Assembly (NCBI GenBank): GCA_002713555.1
Contig: PATG01000018.1
Span: forward strand, 209,559 to 268,598
Reading direction: 5' to 3'
Origin: Planctomycetaceae bacterium
GTDB taxonomy: Bacteria; Planctomycetota; Planctomycetia; Pirellulales; Lacipirellulaceae
Length of the DNA stretch: 59,040 bases
The notes beneath the pieces were generated by a model. That model did not search any database. It saw only the letters and a program-made list of their open reading frames with translations, and was not told the DNA's origin. Position numbers and translations under genes: made by a program. Below, piece by piece: positions 8,360 through 18,283 of the stretch; the first letter of the stretch is position 1, and each line of letters opens with the position of its first letter.

Positions 8360-9967
8360 TCAATCCAAAAATCCCGAAAGTTCCTGGCTGCGGCTGGGTT
8401 GCTGCAGCTTGCGAACTGCTTTGGCTTCAATCTGACGAATACGTTCACGGGTCACTTTGAAAATATGGCCGACTTCTTCAAGGGTGTAGCTATACCCATC
8501 TCCCAGACCATAACGGAGCTTAATGATCTCGCGCTCGCGGTAGCTGAGAGTTTTGAGGACTTGAGTAATCCGTGTACGCAGCATTTCGTGCGCTGCACCC
8601 ATGGCAGGACTTTCGGCCCCGGAGTCTGGTAGCAAGTCGCCAAAGTGGCTGTCTTCGCTATTGCCGACAGGCCGGTCCAAACTGATCGGGTAACGGCTCA
8701 TGGCCAATACGCGACGTGCCTCGTCCACGGTGCATTCAGCGGCCTTAGCTGTTTCTTCGATAGTTGGCTCACGTCCCAATCGTTGTAGCAATGCACGCGA
8801 CACGTTGCGTACACGACTCATGGTTTCGACCATGTGAACCGGAATACGAATGGTACGGCTCTGGTCAGCGACGGCTCGGGTGATAGCCTGACGAATCCAC
8901 CAGGTGGCATAGGTGCAGAACTTAAAGCCACGACGGTATTCAAACTTATCGACTGCCCGCATTAAGCCAGCGTTGCCTTCTTGGATCAAATCTAAAAAAC
9001 TAAGGCCGCGGTTACGGTATTTTTTGGCAATCGAAACAACCAGACGTAGGTTGCCTTCTGACAGGCCTCGTTTTGCACGTTGGTACTTGGTGTAAATCTG
9101 TTGCAAGGTCGCAACGCGATTGCGTAGGCTGGTGGGTGTTTCTTGAGTAATGCGTAGGATGTTGCGGTACTCGACCAGCAAGGGTTTGCGATCAGCAAGT
9201 GGGGCACGCTCTTTTTTCATTTGCTGCAACTGTTTTTGCAGCACAGTCACGCGTTCGCTAAAGTTTTCTACGTCAGAGAGCATAGGTTCGATGCGTTGGG
9301 TCCGCAGGCCGAGTTCTTCGATCAGCATGACGGCGCGGCGGCGGCGGTTGGCCAAGCGGTTCCAGGCGTTACGACGCAAAGTCATTTTGACGGACTTACT
9401 CGTAGCGATGCGGTAGTCTTCTTCATTGCGTTGCAGGAGAGTCTCGATGGTTCGCAAATTGTGCGGCAATCGACCGAGAATTTGCTCTTTTTCAAGTCGA
9501 TCAGTTACCGACACCTGTACGGTACGATCAAAAGGCAATTCTCCACGATGAACCCGGCTAAGAATCTTATAGGCAGCGCGGATGACAAAATCACAGGCCA
9601 ACAACCGGCGACGGAAGGAGGTGCGTGTGGTCTCGATGCGACGTGCTAAGTTGATTTCTTCTTGACGCGTAAGCAATGGGATTTCACCCATTTGTGTCAG
9701 GTACATGCGCACCGGATCGTCAGACCAGGACTCAAGGTCTACTGTTTCGTCCTCGACATCAGCAACTTCTTTGGACTCAGTATTGTTTATGCCCAGCGTT
9801 AGACCTTGGCTTTCTTCAGCGGTTGCTATGTTATTGTCCGCTTTAGAGCTAAGTTCTTTTTCCACATCGGCTGCGGCAGAATCTTCGTCCAGTTCGTGAT
9901 CTAGAATAGAATCGTACAAAGTTTGAAACTCCTCAACTGTATTGTTAACTATTGAGCCATGAGGCAA
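8360..9967 (-). CDS. rpoD: Primary RNA polymerase sigma factor (sigma-70, RpoD/SigA)
   Basis: This 535-residue protein is the housekeeping sigma factor that directs RNA polymerase to most promoters. After an acidic N-terminus come region 1.2 ([19 protein letters not shown], near residue 85), a lineage-specific helical insertion of about 170 residues, region 2 ([51 protein letters not shown]), region 3 ([11 protein letters not shown]) and region 4 ([35 protein letters not shown]). All DNA- and core-binding motifs are intact. The only in-frame start before region 1.2 is TTG at 9967, with an upstream in-frame stop at 9980-9982, so a TTG start is likely. A strong terminator follows. It stands alone, with no dnaG or rpsU beside it in the window. 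Confidence 0.95.
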   Translation of the reverse strand: MPHGSIVNNTVEEFQTLYDSILDHELDEDSAAADVEKELSSKADNNIATAEESQGLTLGINNTESKEVADVEDETVDLESWSDDPVRMYLTQMGEIPLLTRQEEINLARRIETTRTSFRRRLLACDFVIRAAYKILSRVHRGELPFDRTVQVSVTDRLEKEQILGRLPHNLRTIETLLQRNEEDYRIATSKSVKMTLRRNAWNRLANRRRRAVMLIEELGLRTQRIEPMLSDVENFSERVTVLQKQLQQMKKERAPLADRKPLLVEYRNILRITQETPTSLRNRVATLQQIYTKYQRAKRGLSEGNLRLVVSIAKKYRNRGLSFLDLIQEGNAGLMRAVDKFEYRRGFKFCTYATWWIRQAITRAVADQSRTIRIPVHMVETMSRVRNVSRALLQRLGREPTIEETAKAAECTVDEARRVLAMSRYPISLDRPVGNSEDSHFGDLLPDSGAESPAMGAAHEMLRTRITQVLKTLSYREREIIKLRYGLGDGYSYTLEEVGHIFKVTRERIRQIEAKAVRKLQQPSRSQELSGFLD

Positions 9968-11115
9968 TGATTGGTCTTGTTAGCAGGCAACCACCCCGTT
10001 GGTGCCAAATTCCCCGACGATACCTGGGTATTACAATTTGCCAAAGGAGCGGTCATTACGACCAAGGGCGTGCGGATTACATCCGACCAGGCAGTAGCTA
10101 GGAAGACGTCACGCAGGCGCATTTGGAGATGGGCAAATCGGGAAAAGGTACAAACCACGGCTAACAATAAAGTCCCCTCACGTTATGGCTATAGACAACT
10201 AATTTTAACACCAAGTATCTCTTTGGAATGATGCAATCTGTATTTGGAAAAAGATTACGTTTACGTTGGCAACACGGGTAACTGAATTCGCTGAGCTTAG
10301 GACGGAGCTCAAGGACTGAATTCAGTTCCGTACAATAGGCATTTTCTTGCCTAACTCGCACAGTCTGCAGAGGTTCGCCGCAGGAGTACGTGATTGTTTA
10401 CTAGAAGGCCCTTTATTACTGCGCACCTGTCAGGATCCAGCCTTTCGTTAAAAAGGTCACCCTTTAAAAAGGTCGTCCTGTAGACGCTGCATTCATGTGT
10501 CTGAATATGAAACTACCCGGAAGCAGGAGGTGATTGCACGCGCCCGCTCCGCCATCTAGCTTCTCGCTTTCCAGCAACTCCTACCCCGCTACCTATCTTT
10601 ATCCTTAAAAAAACCCAAATCCTAAAAATTGTCGGCACTGTCAGAGAGATTTACCGTGAGGTGTGGGCTACTTAGTGTCAAAACACTCGGACCACCTGGA
10701 GTCTGGAACGCTGTCATACGGGTATGGGCTACGTACCGACGATAGGGGGAGTGTCGGGTGACTAAACTAAGTCAAACCGCTTAATTTTGCGTGCGCTGAC
10801 TAAATACGACTACGGGATCGGGGGGAGAAACTATGCCAATTACAACTGTATAATTCTATTCACTGTTACAAACCGGTCCATACAAAAACGCCTAAAAACC
10901 GGCCAAACAAAGTAGGTGAACCACATATTCTTGAACGACTTATGCCAATTCGGGAAGATTGCAAGAAACATAAGTTCTTTTCATTAAACAATTTAAGAAT
11001 ATTTCTTCCGCTCTGGGGATCGAGGATTTAACCTTTCTTGATCCCTTCCAGATTGTCCACCTGGAGCCCAGATTTTCCCGGACAGTGCCAACCAGTGGCC
11101 GAAAAATGGGGGTAT
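9968..11115. other. 1.1-kb intergenic region without a recognised gene
   Basis: No convincing coding frame or known RNA was recognised here. Visible details are the palindrome ACTGAATTCAGT (10313-10324), two AAAAAGGTC direct repeats near 10450-10472, and two similar blocks GGTGTGGGCTAC (about 10660) and GGTATGGGCTAC (about 10721) inside a GC-richer island of about 10640-10830 between AT-rich flanks. The rpoD promoter should lie near the left end. The island could hold a small RNA, but I could not fold it or match it to 6S, RNase P, tmRNA or SRP RNA. Confidence 0.4.
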
Positions 11116-12465
11116 TTACGGCATCAGCAATTCTGCCGCATCCACTTCGGAAACGGGAAGCCAGTCAGAACTCATTCTGCTGGCAGTGGCCATGTGGCAG
11201 ATTGCCAGGGATTCCTTGTCAACCACAACGAGCAATCGTTTCAAAAAACTGCTCGCCTGGGCTATGTAGACATGTTGGGTTTCGGCAAATTGCCAATGTC
11301 CCCAGCGATCCAATCCAGCATGCTCGCCGAGGATCCACACAAGACGTGGATCGTCTTTTTTGATTTTGACGAGGGTGTGACACGCTTTGCAGATTTTAGT
11401 TTCGAGTACTCCCTTACTAACAGATTGCTTGCAAACGTTGCACGTAGAAAACTCAGAGTGCAGAGCAGGTTGCCCTGAAACGGGGCAGATCTGCGTATGC
11501 TCGGCCATTACTTTTTTTTGTGTCACGCTACAAGTAACCAGTTCTTGTAACAGCACACGTTGGCCCGACTGTTGGCAAGTGCTGATTTGTTCATGTGCAT
11601 CAATACGCCCATCATCGGTTGCAGCAAGATGAAAAGTACTAGCACCTGAATGCGCTGCAATGTAAGGTTGTGCCCGAAGAAGTTTGGCCCAACCAGAGAA
11701 GGATAGAGTTGTCGTCGCATCCCCTATAGTAAATTGGATTTGGCTACTTGCTCGCTTCACCCAAATTAACGATACGAGCACGGGATCAACTACAACAGCG
11801 GATGGGTCGCGCACTGTTGACATTTTTGCTGCCGTACGAAGGCCTGTGGCAATCATAGTATCAAGAGTTGTACTATCGATACGTGGAGGTAGTTTTTCGA
11901 TGCGCTCTAGATTGGAAAAGCAAAGTTCTTTTGCTAGTTTGTCTGAGACAGATGAACCATCTAAGGCAACGAAAAAATGTCGCAGGCTACAGTCACCGTT
12001 GTCGTTGACTGCAAAACTCAGACGCAAGAAAGGATAGTCGGTTAGCTGGCAACCTCCCAAATGCACATTACCACCATCGACACGATAAGCTTTCAGTAGC
12101 GGTTCAGAAATATCTTTTACAGCATTGGGTTGTTCGTGAGGACGTAGATGCAATGCAGGTGCCCCGGCAAGCAGGCGTTTACATAGCCAGAGGCCAAATC
12201 GACTATTCCAATCGAGAGATTCTTGTGTTTCTTGATCATTGGGTTTGTCGAGGGTAAGCTCAATCTCGGCCTGGCCATCAAAGGCCGAATGATCGAATTC
12301 CGGCAATTGTACGCGGAGGAGACCAGGAGATTCTCGAAAGTTAATCTGCAACTGCGCAAGTGACCATCGCACGAAATCTGCGGTTCTTTCGCAATGATTC
12401 GAATCAGGTAGAACCGGTTCAGTTGTTGTGTGATGTGAGCTACTCAATGAATAATTGGCACCCAA
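11116..12465 (-). CDS. Uncharacterised protein with repeated CxxSG/CxxC zinc-binding-like motifs
   Basis: I do not recognise a named family for this protein of up to 449 residues. The N-terminal 280 residues are globular and mixed alpha/beta. Residues about 290-375 contain a series of Cys pairs spaced about 20 residues apart: TCQQSGQ, TCSVTQK, ICPVSGQ, TCNVCKQ and ICKACHT. They look like degenerate treble-clef or zinc-ribbon units in which some second Cys residues are replaced by Ser. The last 75 residues are globular again. The longest frame starts with TTG at 12465; the true start may be further in, since the first 25 residues look unstructured. It lies downstream of a methyltransferase and the GTPase pair on the same strand. 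Metal binding is inferred. Confidence 0.65.
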   Translation of the reverse strand: MGANYSLSSSHHTTTEPVLPDSNHCERTADFVRWSLAQLQINFRESPGLLRVQLPEFDHSAFDGQAEIELTLDKPNDQETQESLDWNSRFGLWLCKRLLAGAPALHLRPHEQPNAVKDISEPLLKAYRVDGGNVHLGGCQLTDYPFLRLSFAVNDNGDCSLRHFFVALDGSSVSDKLAKELCFSNLERIEKLPPRIDSTTLDTMIATGLRTAAKMSTVRDPSAVVVDPVLVSLIWVKRASSQIQFTIGDATTTLSFSGWAKLLRAQPYIAAHSGASTFHLAATDDGRIDAHEQISTCQQSGQRVLLQELVTCSVTQKKVMAEHTQICPVSGQPALHSEFSTCNVCKQSVSKGVLETKICKACHTLVKIKKDDPRLVWILGEHAGLDRWGHWQFAETQHVYIAQASSFLKRLLVVVDKESLAICHMATASRMSSDWLPVSEVDAAELLMP

Positions 12466-12579
12466 GGGAATGGAATTCGACGATCTTGCTTTTGGATTTC
12501 GTCTGTAAGTCCAACAATATCCATTTCAAAGGACAAATGGTAGCGGATAATCTTTGCTAGAAGGGCTTGATGCAAAGGG

Positions 12580-13368
12580 CTACGTGGCCCGCTTTTTGAG
12601 AATGTAGATCACATCTTCGGTATCTGGGCGGATTTCGATAGGTGCATTAATGTCGTAACCGAAGTCGTAGACAGCAGTTATCTCAAATTCGGGACAGTCG
12701 GCTAACAGGCTTTCCATTTGGCTGGCCGTATAGGTGCGGAAAGAAATTTCGTCTTCGATGCGGAATTGACGAGTTGGCGTGTAGACATCAAAGCTCATGC
12801 CAACGTGCTCCTGGCGGTCTTTTAAATCGCGATTTGTCACCCACATCCGTGACAGCACAGAAAGGTTACCACGGCGTGCTGCCCAGCTTTCTTCTGCTAG
12901 CGGTTCGCCCTTGGTGGGTGTGAGATGTAGACCTAGAACATAGAGCCCATCCGTTTTCAGCGATCTGGCAACGCACAGCAAATGATCGCGAGCTTTTTTT
13001 TCGGTGGCCAAGTGCCGAAAGCTGTTGATGGTGTTAAACGCGGCATCCGCGGGTTCGCTGCATTGGAAATCGCACATGTCGCCTACGACTGCTGTTCTGG
13101 CAAATCCAGCTCGTTCCAAACGTGAATTGCAATAGTCGATTGTTTGTGTGTTGAGATCATTTCCACTTACCACGTAGCCAGCTTGAGCAAAGCGAATCAG
13201 AAGTCTCCCAGTACCACAAGCAGGTTCAAAAATCCTGCGTACTACCAAATCGGTATGCTTTTCGAAACTGTCTTCGAGAAAATCGAATTCTGCTTTCCAA
13301 TCGGAGCCATAGACCAGATCGTAGTACTTGGGATAGTCGTAAAGGTTGCCTTGGATAGTCTTGAGCAT
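12580..13368 (-). CDS. Class I SAM-dependent methyltransferase
   Basis: The 262-residue protein starts at ATG 13368 with the MLKTIQGNLYDYPKYYDLVY leader typical of small-molecule methyltransferases. Motif I is IFEPACGTGRLLIRFA, motif II ends in VSGNDLN, then comes a DMCDF segment and FNTINSFRHL. The C-terminal half is the beta-sheet cap (FRIEDEISFRTYT, VYDFGYDIN) seen in this class. It is cytoplasmic, with a substrate that cannot be predicted. It stands between the Cys-rich protein and the GTPase pair on the same strand, with gaps of 114 and 132 bases, so co-transcription is uncertain. Confidence 0.82.
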   Translation of the reverse strand: MLKTIQGNLYDYPKYYDLVYGSDWKAEFDFLEDSFEKHTDLVVRRIFEPACGTGRLLIRFAQAGYVVSGNDLNTQTIDYCNSRLERAGFARTAVVGDMCDFQCSEPADAAFNTINSFRHLATEKKARDHLLCVARSLKTDGLYVLGLHLTPTKGEPLAEESWAARRGNLSVLSRMWVTNRDLKDRQEHVGMSFDVYTPTRQFRIEDEISFRTYTASQMESLLADCPEFEITAVYDFGYDINAPIEIRPDTEDVIYILKKRAT

Positions 13369-13500
13369 GTGTATTCAGTGAATCGGACTGATAGAAAGAA
13401 AGGGATCAATAGAGCCAGTGGGTTAATGAGAATAAGTTATAAACTCTTTGTTTCTTGCTAGAGAAATTCTTCGACCTTAAAGCATGTTTTGTTTATGATT

Positions 13501-14844
13501 CTAACCCACATAGGGGTTGAGCGAAATCTTCTGCTTGATTTGTTTTTTTAATTGGTTGAGTACGGATTCTTTGTCCGTGTTGTCAAGAATTTGTGTGATA
13601 ACTTGTTTGGAAGATTTATCACCCCAACTGGCGCCGTGCTGGAAATAGTAACGCGCTGCCTGGCCTACGATATACGAGCCATATCCAGCAGCGGCCCCTT
13701 GGGGCAAAGCCGTGACCACACTGCCGTAGCCAACGGTGAGTGCTTTGAAGAGAGACGATGCGTAGGTGACGGCTGCTTCGCTGAGCATCATCCAGCCAGC
13801 TGCTTTGAAAATGGAGGTCACCAATGCGCGAGCGTTGGTGGTTGTAATATGGATGCCATAGATGCGACCTAAGGTTACTACCATGGTTGCATCTACCATC
13901 GAGCCGCCCAAGACATCGACTGCTGGAGGGCTAAGCGCTACGGCAAGTGCTTTGGAGACGGCATACCCCCAAATAGTTTTCGCTGCACGATCTTCTCGCA
14001 TTTTGACACGTAGTGCTGCCATGCGGTCACTTTTGTCAGCCGCAAACATTGCGGCGTTGAGTGCGATCAGTGATTTTCCATCTGCCTCCAGAACTTCCAG
14101 GATTCTTAACTTAAGATCTTCGATTTGTGGAGCCGGTTTGCGCCATTCACTTTTGGCGGATCCATCGGTTCCTTCCAGGACGTATTCGATTTCTCGAGGA
14201 TCGGCTTGGGTGGTGATTATGTTCTGAGGGTCAATAATCTCAGCAAGGCGGGGACCTTTGAAAAGTTCTAGTAATTGTTCAAGTTCTGCAGGACGATATA
14301 GGTCGGTTTTATTGAGAACCAGGAGGAGTGGCTTGTGTGCGGCAGCTAAGTCTTCCAGGGCAGAATATTCCGTTTCGTTTAAATCAGAATCTGTCACAAA
14401 TAGCACCAAGTCAGCCTGGGTTGCTGCAGTGCGAGCCATGTCGGCACGGGTTGCGCCTGCGACTTCATTCAGACCAGGTGTGTCAACCAGCACCACCTGT
14501 GATTTGGCAAATCCGGGTACACAATATCCAACGCCTTCCCAAGAAACTTGCCACAAGTCTTTCGTCCAGCCGCCTTGCACATTGACTTGCGAAAGCTGGT
14601 CGCCCACCAGGGCATTGACGAGCGCTGACTTGCCTGTACTGATTTCGCCAAAGACCACAATCTCCACACGGCCGGATTCCAGTTTTAGGGTCATGCGCTG
14701 CAGATCTTCCAGATCATCCTGCAAGGATTGCCGTTCTTCTTCACTGCAGTCTTCAAATCGCGAGATCGTTTGTTTGAGTGCATGGAGCGCGTCGAGATAG
14801 TCTGGTCCACCGGCATCGTCAATTGCTGAAGCGTGATCGCTCAT
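13501..14844 (-). CDS. GTPase with C-terminal DUF697-like membrane-associated domain
   Basis: The 447-residue protein has an N-terminal helical segment and then a TRAFAC-type GTPase domain: P-loop GEISTGKSALVNAL (near residue 66), switch-II LVDTPGLNEV, and NKTD (G4). The C-terminal 200 residues hold glycine- and alanine-rich hydrophobic stretches (KALAVALSPPAVDVLGGSMV, ITTTNARALVTSIFKAAGWM) like DUF697/YcjF-type membrane-interacting domains. It may be a dynamin-like or Era-like membrane-remodelling GTPase. Its ATG overlaps the stop of the upstream GTPase by four bases (ATGA), so the two proteins are translationally coupled and probably act together. Partner and trigger are unknown. Confidence 0.82.
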   Translation of the reverse strand: MSDHASAIDDAGGPDYLDALHALKQTISRFEDCSEEERQSLQDDLEDLQRMTLKLESGRVEIVVFGEISTGKSALVNALVGDQLSQVNVQGGWTKDLWQVSWEGVGYCVPGFAKSQVVLVDTPGLNEVAGATRADMARTAATQADLVLFVTDSDLNETEYSALEDLAAAHKPLLLVLNKTDLYRPAELEQLLELFKGPRLAEIIDPQNIITTQADPREIEYVLEGTDGSAKSEWRKPAPQIEDLKLRILEVLEADGKSLIALNAAMFAADKSDRMAALRVKMREDRAAKTIWGYAVSKALAVALSPPAVDVLGGSMVDATMVVTLGRIYGIHITTTNARALVTSIFKAAGWMMLSEAAVTYASSLFKALTVGYGSVVTALPQGAAAGYGSYIVGQAARYYFQHGASWGDKSSKQVITQILDNTDKESVLNQLKKQIKQKISLNPYVG

Positions 14845-16412
14845 TGTTGCTCCTCAACAGCGGAATTCGCTGAAAGTTCACGCCGACCAAGTTGTATGAG
14901 TTTGCGTAAGGACTCAGGCTGGGTGAGCAGCTGCCACTGACAATGTGCTAATTCAGCCAGTCCACCTGGAGGTGTTTTCATCTCGTTTTGGTAATAGGCG
15001 ACAAAAACATTGCCAATCCAGCGCGTGACCAGAGCCTGGGTAACCCCTTGCACCAAACCGCCTGCAATCATGCCAATACCGGGAACCGTTTTTAAGAGGG
15101 TGCCGATGCAGGTTGCGACCGCTGGGGCAGCTGCAGTTGCACCGACCATAGCAACCAGGTTTTTACCCAACTGTTCGAGTATTTTAATGACCGCATCGGC
15201 GTCAACGGGCTGTTTGTACAAGTGGGCCAAATCCAGCACCATTTTCACGGTAATCCCACTACCACCTGCGACATCTAAAAGTGGAACAGGATTGATTCCT
15301 GCTGCACTCCCAGAAGCCCACATATGGCGACTGATAATTTTGTCGGCTTGTGCATCGAGTACTTTGCGCACACGTTGTTTGGCTTCATCGACCAGGCCAC
15401 GTGATTGCATCAATAAATTTGCCAGCAGCAATTCGCTGCCATCCTGTTGCACAATTTGCATCATCCGCTTGCCCAGTGACTGGACATTGGGCGGTAGTTC
15501 CAGCAGTTCTTTTTCTTGGTGCCCATCAGAGGCAACACGAAAACGCTCGCGGCTCACAGGGGCTGCGCGTACGGTGACCACATCTGCGGCGCAAATAGAA
15601 GGTAGCTGTGCTAGGATTTGATCGATCAACTGCTGCTGGTCTTCCTGACCGTACCAATCTTCTTTATTCAAACATACGAGGATGCGCTTTTCCATGCGGA
15701 TCAGTTGTTTGGCTAAATCGACTTCGTAACCTTTAAGGGGTCCGTCTACAACCAATAGCACCAGATCGGAGTGTCTAGCGGCTGTAGCTGCCACCTCGGC
15801 TCGTTTCTCTCCGCGGATTTCTGCAAGTCCAGGAGTATCGACGAGTACCACCCGATCATTGCCAGGCCAGGATATCTCGCCTTGCCTGGAGGTGGTCCCA
15901 CCAACCACATCGGCTGCAAAGACTTGTCGCCCTGCGAGTGCATTAAGTAGTGTAGATTTCCCACTGGAAATTGTGCCAAACGCGACGATTTCAAGTTGAC
16001 TTTTTTCTTGCTTGGTATTCAATTCTCCCAGGCCTAACTGGATTTCGGCCCGCAATTCTTCGGAGACCCGTTCGTCCTCGGCAAACTGCAGACTCGTATT
16101 GAGGTTTTCGCTAAGTTCAGCTTTTTTCTCAGCAGGGGATAACTGGCTGGGATTCTGAAGCCTCCTGGCGCGCTGACGATGTTTGTGAAAAGTATTCTTG
16201 CCTAGACGAATCATGAGCCAGATGGAGAGACCGACAAGAATCAAACCGCCGCATGATACTGCAATTAAATAGAATAGAATTAGCCGAGAGTTGTTTTCGG
16301 CCAACCGATGATACAGATCTACAATTTGCGGAAGCCAGGCCACTAATGCGTAGCCAGTGAGCGCCAAATAGGCGATTAGCAGAAAGCCAAGTTTACGAGG
16401 TAGCCAGGGCAT
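14841..16412 (-). CDS. Membrane-anchored GTPase with DUF697-like domain
   Basis: Taking ATG at 16412 (MPWLPRKLG), the protein has 523 residues. It begins with two transmembrane helices (LGFLLIAYLALTGYALVAWL and LILFYLIAVSCGGLILVGL), then a basic/coiled linker, then a GTPase domain: P-loop GTISSGKSTLLNALAG, switch region GGTTSRQGE, LVDTPGLAEI, and NKED as a G4-like motif. The C-terminal half has the hydrophobic alanine/glycine-rich helices of DUF697 (VPLLDVAGGSGITVKMVLDL, LVAMVGATAAAPAVATCIG). It is the paralogous partner of the downstream GTPase and overlaps it by four bases. The N-terminal anchor places it at the inner membrane with the GTPase in the cytoplasm. Confidence 0.84.
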   Translation of the reverse strand: MPWLPRKLGFLLIAYLALTGYALVAWLPQIVDLYHRLAENNSRLILFYLIAVSCGGLILVGLSIWLMIRLGKNTFHKHRQRARRLQNPSQLSPAEKKAELSENLNTSLQFAEDERVSEELRAEIQLGLGELNTKQEKSQLEIVAFGTISSGKSTLLNALAGRQVFAADVVGGTTSRQGEISWPGNDRVVLVDTPGLAEIRGEKRAEVAATAARHSDLVLLVVDGPLKGYEVDLAKQLIRMEKRILVCLNKEDWYGQEDQQQLIDQILAQLPSICAADVVTVRAAPVSRERFRVASDGHQEKELLELPPNVQSLGKRMMQIVQQDGSELLLANLLMQSRGLVDEAKQRVRKVLDAQADKIISRHMWASGSAAGINPVPLLDVAGGSGITVKMVLDLAHLYKQPVDADAVIKILEQLGKNLVAMVGATAAAPAVATCIGTLLKTVPGIGMIAGGLVQGVTQALVTRWIGNVFVAYYQNEMKTPPGGLAELAHCQWQLLTQPESLRKLIQLGRRELSANSAVEEQQ

Positions 16413-17067
16413 GCGGTGATTGTATGCTTGGGAGGGTGTGCCAGGAATGCAAGACAAAGTATTGGCGATTGCTATTATAGGCGTAGATGGGTCGATAAAG
16501 TTACCTGAAAACAGGCAGGATGTAGCTCATCTGGATCAACGGTTTGCCAAAGTCCTTCTCGGATTATGCTATGAAAATCGGCATGTCCTATGAACTTGTG
16601 CAACTATCTGCTATTCGATTGCTGTGGTGAAACCTTGGTAGCAAAAGGATTCGAAAGATACGACAGGGGGCCTTCAAAGTGTCAAGATGGATCTGCTTAG
16701 CCGGATTGCATGTGTCCTTGTCAGGATAGTACCGAGACTGCCTGTGATGAGCTGGATGGAAAAAGCAAACTCACAGAAAAACGCTGAGCTGAATAATATT
16801 TCTAGGTCTCGACCCGCAGTCCTGTCGAAGTACCATTCTGGATTTGCAATCATCCGTTAGCCACCAAACGAGAAAACATGGGTTTTGAAACGGGCTTTCG
16901 CCAATTTGGCGGTATACTGGTAGCTACCCCCTTTACATTGGGCAGAGTTGATACGCCTCCACAGCAACACTCCCATAGCAATATTCCCACAGTAACATTT
17001 CCACAAGCATCGTCCTCTCAAGTAGGAGGGGAGATTACAGAACTAAACTTCATCTCTTGCTACAGTT
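16413..17067. other. Intergenic region with a degenerate 14-15-bp tandem repeat
   Basis: There is no supported gene between the divergent GTPase and LRR genes. At about 16957-17010 four loosely similar units follow each other (CTCCACAGCAACA, CTCCCATAGCAATA, TTCCCACAGTAACA, TTTCCACAAGCAT). An open frame over this stretch (16878-17096) encodes low-complexity sequence and is not considered real. Promoters for both flanking genes should lie here but no clear one was identified. Confidence 0.45.
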
Positions 17068-17976
17068 ATGAACAGTGCTCGCAGTCTGGTTGTTAGACTA
17101 GTACGTTTTCGATTAAGAACGTTGCTGATTGCAATTTCTTTTATTGCAATTTGGATCAGTTTGCTGACCTTCAGGGCTGAGCAACTCAAAAAGGCCATTC
17201 AGGTTATAGAAAACTCTGGTGGTGTGGTTTCAGATTATGATCCTTTTACAAATTCTCCCCAACGCACACTAGAAAGTGCAGGCCTAAACTGGTCGCGTGC
17301 ATTTATCGGTGAGTACTACTTCAGAAGCCCTTCCGTTGTACGGTTCATTGGGAGTCCAGCGGATTACTCGTCCAGTCTGTCGAGTCACCAGCCAGCGCCA
17401 ATTTCTCAAGAAACTATCCAGGCTATTTCAAAACTGACAAATATCACTACGCTAATTTTTGATACGCGCCCTATCCAGCTTATAGATTTGGAGAATCTCC
17501 GTGGACTTCCCAAGCTAGACACTCTCCAGTTGGCGATCATGCCAGACTCCCCAGCACAGCATGCTTCGCACCTAAGGCAATTAGCAGAATTTTCAGAACT
17601 TCATACGTTAACCATCAGTGATTTGCCGGATGTCAGTGGCCAACTCTCTTTCCTCAGCGATTTACCAAAACTCAAACATCTATCCATTGAAGCTGCTGGA
17701 CTGGCTTCTGAGGACCTGGTAACTATTGGAACATTGTCGCAACTTAAAACTTTGTCACTAGGTCGTGTTGCGATAGACGGGAACACGGTAGCAAAGCTCA
17801 TTTCGCTCAATACATTGTATCTGCGAGGCGATATTGAATTCGACAATACATTGCATCAAGCGCTGGTATCCCTGAGGGACTTGCGAATCCTGGGACTACC
17901 AAAATCAAGTGTCAGCGCGGTACAAATTGAAGCCTTGCAGCGCGATTTGCCTGGCTGCCAGATGACAACCTACTGA
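17068..17976 (+). CDS. Membrane-anchored leucine-rich-repeat protein
   Basis: This is a 302-residue protein with the N-terminus RLVRFRLRTLLIAISFIAIW, a basic stretch followed by one membrane helix. This 'FRLRTLL' leader is common on short planctomycete LRR and WD proteins. The remainder is a row of irregular leucine-rich repeats of about 23 residues from residue 115 onward (ITTLIFDTRP, LDTLQLAIMP, LHTLTISDLP, LKHLSIEAAG, LKTLSLGRVA, LNTLYLRGDI, LRILGLPKSS). It is probably a periplasmic or surface scaffold; no enzymatic motif is seen. It stands alone, followed by a hairpin region and recQ. The start is ATG at 17068 and no strong ribosome-binding site is visible. Confidence 0.75.
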   Translation: MNSARSLVVRLVRFRLRTLLIAISFIAIWISLLTFRAEQLKKAIQVIENSGGVVSDYDPFTNSPQRTLESAGLNWSRAFIGEYYFRSPSVVRFIGSPADYSSSLSSHQPAPISQETIQAISKLTNITTLIFDTRPIQLIDLENLRGLPKLDTLQLAIMPDSPAQHASHLRQLAEFSELHTLTISDLPDVSGQLSFLSDLPKLKHLSIEAAGLASEDLVTIGTLSQLKTLSLGRVAIDGNTVAKLISLNTLYLRGDIEFDNTLHQALVSLRDLRILGLPKSSVSAVQIEALQRDLPGCQMTTY

Positions 17977-18126
17977 ACCGCGAGCTCTTTGACACCATGC
18001 TTGAGGCGAAGGTGTTGATCGAGCGATGGAGAAAAAGCATTACAACACTGCGTGGTTATCGACCCCCGGCATCCGAAGCGATTCATCCCGGTTCACTCGC
18101 TTCGGCCAGGCCTTAGCAAGCGAACG

Positions 18127-18148
18127 GGGATGGCCTGTAGGCCATCCC
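18127..18148. repeat. Perfect 9-bp hairpin, possible transcription end
   Basis: GGGATGGCC, loop TGTA, GGCCATCCC form a perfect stem between the LRR gene and recQ. No T-run follows, so it is not a standard intrinsic terminator, although it may stabilise an mRNA end. The surrounding 18050-18125 can form a second, weaker stem (GAAGCG...CGCTTC). Confidence 0.5.
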
Positions 18149-18283
18149 TGATCTAAGTTAGACACTGGTACCTTACCTGGGGGCAGGTCAATTGCGCCAA
18201 TTGCAGTTTCCCCAATGGAAAGTGAAATAGGATTGGATGCATGGCCAGGCTTGATTGATGCATGGCTTAGAGAAAATTGAAAT

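Noticed and set aside
9971..10231. 86-codon plus-strand frame upstream of rpoD
   Set aside because: It begins with a non-ATG start in the likely rpoD promoter region and has no recognisable protein features.
14841..16412. The GTPase pair as an antiphage defence module
   Set aside because: Dynamin-like pairs can act in defence, but the neighbours are ordinary chromosomal genes with no other defence gene or mobile-element mark, so I did not claim it.
16878..17096. 72-codon frame before the LRR gene
   Set aside because: It covers the low-complexity tandem repeat, has no ribosome-binding site and overlaps the LRR start.
18127..18148. Hairpin as an intrinsic terminator of the LRR gene
   Set aside because: The stem is perfect but no T-run follows on either strand; it is listed only as a hairpin.
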